Below are positions 7,428 to 9,399 of a stretch of DNA of 9,399 nucleotides, in pieces. The DNA lies in NCBI GenBank assembly GCA_964352775.1, contig CAYGTK010000168.1, positions 1-9,399 of the forward strand, in the 5' to 3' direction. The translations under genes and the position numbers were made by a program. The stretch comes from CAYGTK01 sp964352775 (lineage in GTDB: Bacteria; Bacteroidota; Bacteroidia; Chitinophagales; CAIOSU01). The notes under the pieces are model-generated. The model saw only the letters and a program-made list of their open reading frames with translations, searched no databases and was not told the DNA's origin. The stretch's first letter is position 1; each line of letters starts with the position of its first letter.

Positions 7428-7976
7428 ATGACATCAGATAGTAAACACCCCTGGATACTTGCTGGCTATCATCAATTTGCCATTGAAGGACCTTCAAGTT
7501 TAAAGGTAGATACCTTGGCACGCGGGCTAGACAAGAGTCGCTCATCATTCTACCACCATTTTGCTGATATTGATATATTCATTGAAGCATTATTGGCTTA
7601 TCATTTAGAATGTGCGCGTATTATGATAGAGAAAGAACGCAACTGCACCTCCTTTGATCCCGAACTGATAACTGTTTTACTGGAACATAAACAAGACCTC
7701 CTTTTCAATCGTCAATTGCGCGTAAACAGAAAAGAGCCTCTATTTGAAGCTACTGTTCAAAAAGTAGATGGTATGGTAGGCGATAGTATAGTAACAATTT
7801 GGGCTGAAGCTATTGACCTACAAGAACAAAACCACCTAGCCAAAATGATATTAGGGTTAGTACAGGAGAACTTCTTTCTACAGATAACCGAAGAAACACT
7901 AACCAAAGAATGGCTCCGCAACTTCATTCACCAGATCAGGGTGATGGTGCAGCATTTTAGAATGCAGGAGGTGTAG
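7428..7976 (+). CDS. TetR/AcrR family transcriptional regulator
   Basis: A 182-residue protein with a TetR-type N-terminal DNA-binding domain. The helix-turn-helix spans about residues 24-45 (SLKVDTLARGLDKSRSSFYHHF), with the signature Tyr-His-His-Phe that ends the recognition helix, followed by FIEALLAYH at the start of helix 4. Residues 60-182 are helical and would form the ligand-binding and dimerisation domain; they carry no recognisable ligand signature. Such proteins usually repress themselves and a neighbour until a small molecule binds. The divergent DUF2911 gene, 124 bp away, is the obvious candidate target, and the intergenic region has an AT-rich imperfect inverted repeat (7397-7416) but no convincing operator. 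The downstream tRNA and glycolytic genes are unlikely targets. Confidence 0.9.
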   Translation: MTSDSKHPWILAGYHQFAIEGPSSLKVDTLARGLDKSRSSFYHHFADIDIFIEALLAYHLECARIMIEKERNCTSFDPELITVLLEHKQDLLFNRQLRVNRKEPLFEATVQKVDGMVGDSIVTIWAEAIDLQEQNHLAKMILGLVQENFFLQITEETLTKEWLRNFIHQIRVMVQHFRMQEV

Positions 7977-8048
7977 TCCTACTATTAAAGCGGTCTTGAC
8001 TTAGCATCAAAACCTCAACCACTATAGATTATAATCAGGACCAACAAC

Positions 8049-8080
8049 AAAAAAAAGGCCTCGCAATTTGCGAAGCCTTT
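8049..8080 (-). terminator. Intrinsic terminator of tRNA-Glu
   Basis: AAAGGC (8054-8059) pairs with GCCTTT (8075-8080), and TCGCA (8061-8065) with TGCGA (8069-8073) over an ATT loop, with one C-A mismatch (8060/8074) between the two stems. The A-run at 8049-8056 becomes a T-run after the stem on the minus strand, four bases beyond the tRNA 3' end. Confidence 0.9.
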
Positions 8081-8084
8081 CAAG

Positions 8085-8156
8085 TAGCCCGTAGGGGAAT
8101 CGAACCCCTATTACCAGGATGAAAACCTGGCGTCCTAGCCGTTAGACGAACGGGCC
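8085..8156 (-). tRNA. tRNA-Glu (anticodon UUC)
   Basis: A full cloverleaf of 72 bases folds on the minus strand. The acceptor stem GGCCCGT pairs with ACGGGCT (one G-T at the first pair), with discriminator A at 8085. The D arm is GTCT/GGAC, the anticodon stem is CCAGG/CCTGG with loop TTTTCAT, which gives anticodon TTC for Glu, and the T arm is AGGGG/CCCCT around TTCGATT. The 3' CCA is not encoded (the next bases are CTT), so it must be added by nucleotidyltransferase. Confidence 0.97.
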
Positions 8157-8174
8157 ATTTTCCGTAATGGAATG

Positions 8175-8207
8175 CAAAGATATACGTTTTCCGAATTAAT
8201 CTGCAAA
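8175..8207 (-). promoter_or_regulatory. Bacteroidetes-type promoter for tRNA-Glu
   Basis: On the minus strand, TTTG (8204-8207) is followed after 21 bases by TATCTTTG (8175-8182), a perfect TAnnTTTG. This is the -33/-7 pair known for the primary sigma factor of Bacteroidetes. Transcription would start about a dozen bases before the mature tRNA 5' end at 8156. Confidence 0.8.
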
Positions 8208-8231
8208 TGTGAACTATCATTTTATTTAAAA

Positions 8232-8249
8232 AGTTACTTCGGTGTAACT
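8232..8249. promoter_or_regulatory. Inverted repeat AGTTAC-N6-GTAACT, candidate operator
   Basis: Perfect 6-bp arms (8232-8237 and 8244-8249) flank TTCGGT. The repeat covers the expected -33 region of the gap promoter, ten bases before its -7 box. The half-site spacing resembles sites of CRP/FNR-family dimers, which is inference. It lies upstream of the likely transcription start, so an RNA hairpin role is unlikely. Confidence 0.45.
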
Positions 8250-8258
8250 CATACACTA

Positions 8259-8266
8259 TAACTTTG
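8259..8266 (+). promoter_or_regulatory. -7 element of the gap-pgk promoter
   Basis: TAACTTTG is a perfect TAnnTTTG. The -33 position holds only weak matches (TTAC at 8234-8237 or TTCG at 8238-8241), within an inverted repeat, which may mean the promoter needs an activator. The leader before the ATG at 8291 would be about 20 bases. Confidence 0.7.
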
Positions 8267-8290
8267 TTGAACTTATAAAACGATATACCC

Positions 8291-9283
8291 ATGAAAGTAG
8301 CAATAAACGGATTTGGAAGAATAGGACGATTAGCATTCAAATTGCTAATGGAAGAAAGCAGTGTGGAGGTAGTCGCCATCAACGACCTGACCGATAAACC
8401 TACCCTTGCACACCTGTTAAAGTACGATACCGTACACGGCCGCTACCCGGGTGAGGTTAGCGCTGATGACAGTCACTTAACCGTAAATGGAAAAACCATT
8501 CACGCCACAGCCATCGCCGATCCTGAGCAATTACCTTGGGGTGACTTAGGGGTTGATATAGTTGTAGAATGTACAGGACGATTCCGAACAAAGGAACTTG
8601 CTGAGAAGCACTTAACTGCTGGAGCAAAAAAAGTATTGATTTCTGCACCCGCGAAAGGTGATATTCCCACTATAGTATTAGGAGTGAATAGCGAAAAACT
8701 TACAGCTACTGATACCATTATCTCCAACGCATCATGCACCACAAACTGTTTGGCGCCAATGATCCAATTGTTAGAGAAAAATTTCGGGTTGGATAAAGCC
8801 TACGTTACAACCGTACATGCCTACACAGCCGATCAGAATATTCACGATGCACCGCACCGCGACCTTCGTCGTGCACGTGCAGCTGCACAAAACATAGTAC
8901 CAACCACCACCAACGCCGCTAAAGCCCTTAAAACGGTAATGGACGGGGTAGATGGAAAAGTATTCGCCTCAGCTATCCGAGTTCCCGTAATAGATGGGTC
9001 GCTTACTGAGGTAACGGCTTTAGTGAAAAAAGAGGTTACAGTAGAAGAAGTGAATGCCGCTTTCAAAACAGCAGCCGAAGGAGCCTATAAGGGGATTGTA
9101 GAATATTGCACGGAAGAACTAGTTTCCAGCGATATTATCGGAAACACACATTCTAGCATTTTTGATGCTGGCCTAACGCAGGCTCATGGTAACTTTGTGC
9201 GAATAACTTCGTGGTACGATAATGAATTTGGTTACGCAAATAGGCTAAAAGATCTAGTTTTGCGCATTCAACAACTAAGCTGA
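8291..9283 (+). CDS. gap: Glyceraldehyde-3-phosphate dehydrogenase, type I
   Basis: Converts glyceraldehyde 3-phosphate, phosphate and NAD+ to 1,3-bisphosphoglycerate and NADH in glycolysis, in the cytoplasm as a tetramer. The 330 residues are full length. The NAD-binding start is KVAINGFGRIGRLAF, with Asp32 after strand beta-2 supporting NAD over NADP. The catalytic segment SNASCTTNCLAPM contains nucleophile Cys149, and His176 lies in TTVHAYTADQ. The S-loop reads DAPHRDLRRARAAAQNIVP followed by TTTNAAKAL, and the C-terminal WYDNEFGYANR is canonical. The ATG at 8291 gives the standard N-terminus. pgk starts three bases after the stop, so the two genes form a glycolytic operon. Upstream is a good -7 element and an inverted repeat that may regulate it. 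Confidence 0.98.
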   Translation: MKVAINGFGRIGRLAFKLLMEESSVEVVAINDLTDKPTLAHLLKYDTVHGRYPGEVSADDSHLTVNGKTIHATAIADPEQLPWGDLGVDIVVECTGRFRTKELAEKHLTAGAKKVLISAPAKGDIPTIVLGVNSEKLTATDTIISNASCTTNCLAPMIQLLEKNFGLDKAYVTTVHAYTADQNIHDAPHRDLRRARAAAQNIVPTTTNAAKALKTVMDGVDGKVFASAIRVPVIDGSLTEVTALVKKEVTVEEVNAAFKTAAEGAYKGIVEYCTEELVSSDIIGNTHSSIFDAGLTQAHGNFVRITSWYDNEFGYANRLKDLVLRIQQLS

Positions 9284-9286
9284 CAA

Positions 9287-9399
9287 ATGGCCGCAATCGA
9301 TACTGTCGAACTTTCAGGAAAAAGAGTTCTCGTTCGTGTAGATTTTAACGTTCCATTAGATGAGAACGGGCAGGTAACTGACAATACCCGTATTAAAGC
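9287..9399 (+). CDS. pgk: Phosphoglycerate kinase, N-terminal fragment cut by window edge
   Basis: The 37 complete codons read as the N-terminus of phosphoglycerate kinase: LSGKRVLVRVDFNVPLD is the family signature around the 3-phosphoglycerate site, and VTDNTRIKA follows as in other members. The enzyme transfers phosphate from 1,3-bisphosphoglycerate to ADP, the step after GAPDH. The ATG at 9287 is three bases after the gap stop codon, which implies translation coupled to gap. The rest of the gene, about 1 kb, lies beyond the window. Confidence 0.95.
   Translation, partial: MAAIDTVELSGKRVLVRVDFNVPLDENGQVTDNTRIK

Noticed and set aside
8027..8036. Perfect 10-bp palindrome GATTATAATC after the TetR gene
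   Set aside because: Short, AT-rich and not placed at a promoter; it lacks a T-run and so does not make a terminator.
8080..8382. Minus-strand open frame across the tRNA and the start of gap
   Set aside because: Its C-terminus (RGSIPLRAT) is the well-known translation artefact of a tRNA T-arm, and the rest lies antisense to gap and its promoter.

Overview
The window reads as ordinary chromosome of a Bacteroidetes bacterium, most likely a free-living (possibly marine) member of the Flavobacteriia. Several things point the same way: a DUF2911 protein, a secreted collagen-like protein with the typical Bacteroidetes N-terminal module and DADADPTNEL-type repeats, promoters of the TTTG / TAnnTTTG type, weak or absent Shine-Dalgarno sequences, moderate A+T content and a tRNA without an encoded CCA. 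The species cannot be named from this sequence.

Layout. Positions 1-2246 (minus strand) hold a large secreted repeat protein. It has a signal peptide, a conserved N-terminal domain, five 39-residue beta-type repeats and then Gly-X-Y collagen tracts that run off the left edge. A 10-N assembly gap at 631-640 lies in the collagen part and breaks the apparent frame; the frame is clean on both sides. Divergent from it, 2400-6396 (plus strand) carries a short-chain dehydrogenase, a divergent renal-dipeptidase-like (M19) metallohydrolase and a sphingosine-1-phosphate-lyase-like PLP enzyme. The last two genes are 26 bp apart and probably co-transcribed. A strong hairpin terminator at 6415-6450 can serve both this unit and the convergent DUF2911 gene (6470-7303, minus). 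A TetR-family regulator (7428-7976, plus) is divergent from the DUF2911 gene. Then come tRNA-Glu(UUC) on the minus strand with its own promoter and terminator, and the glycolytic pair gap-pgk on the plus strand (pgk cut by the right edge).

How the genes fit together. gap and pgk encode consecutive glycolytic steps and are 3 bp apart. The lyase would split a phosphorylated long-chain base, which fits a phylum where many members make sphingolipids or related sulfonolipids. The dehydrogenase and dipeptidase-like hydrolase beside it have unknown substrates, so a shared pathway is only a hypothesis. No phage, CRISPR, insertion sequence or defence system is visible. The most rewarding items for follow-up are the lyase/hydrolase pair, the shared 39-residue period in two unrelated modules of the repeat protein, and a 6-bp inverted repeat at the gap promoter. 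No stretch over 300 bases lacks a gene.
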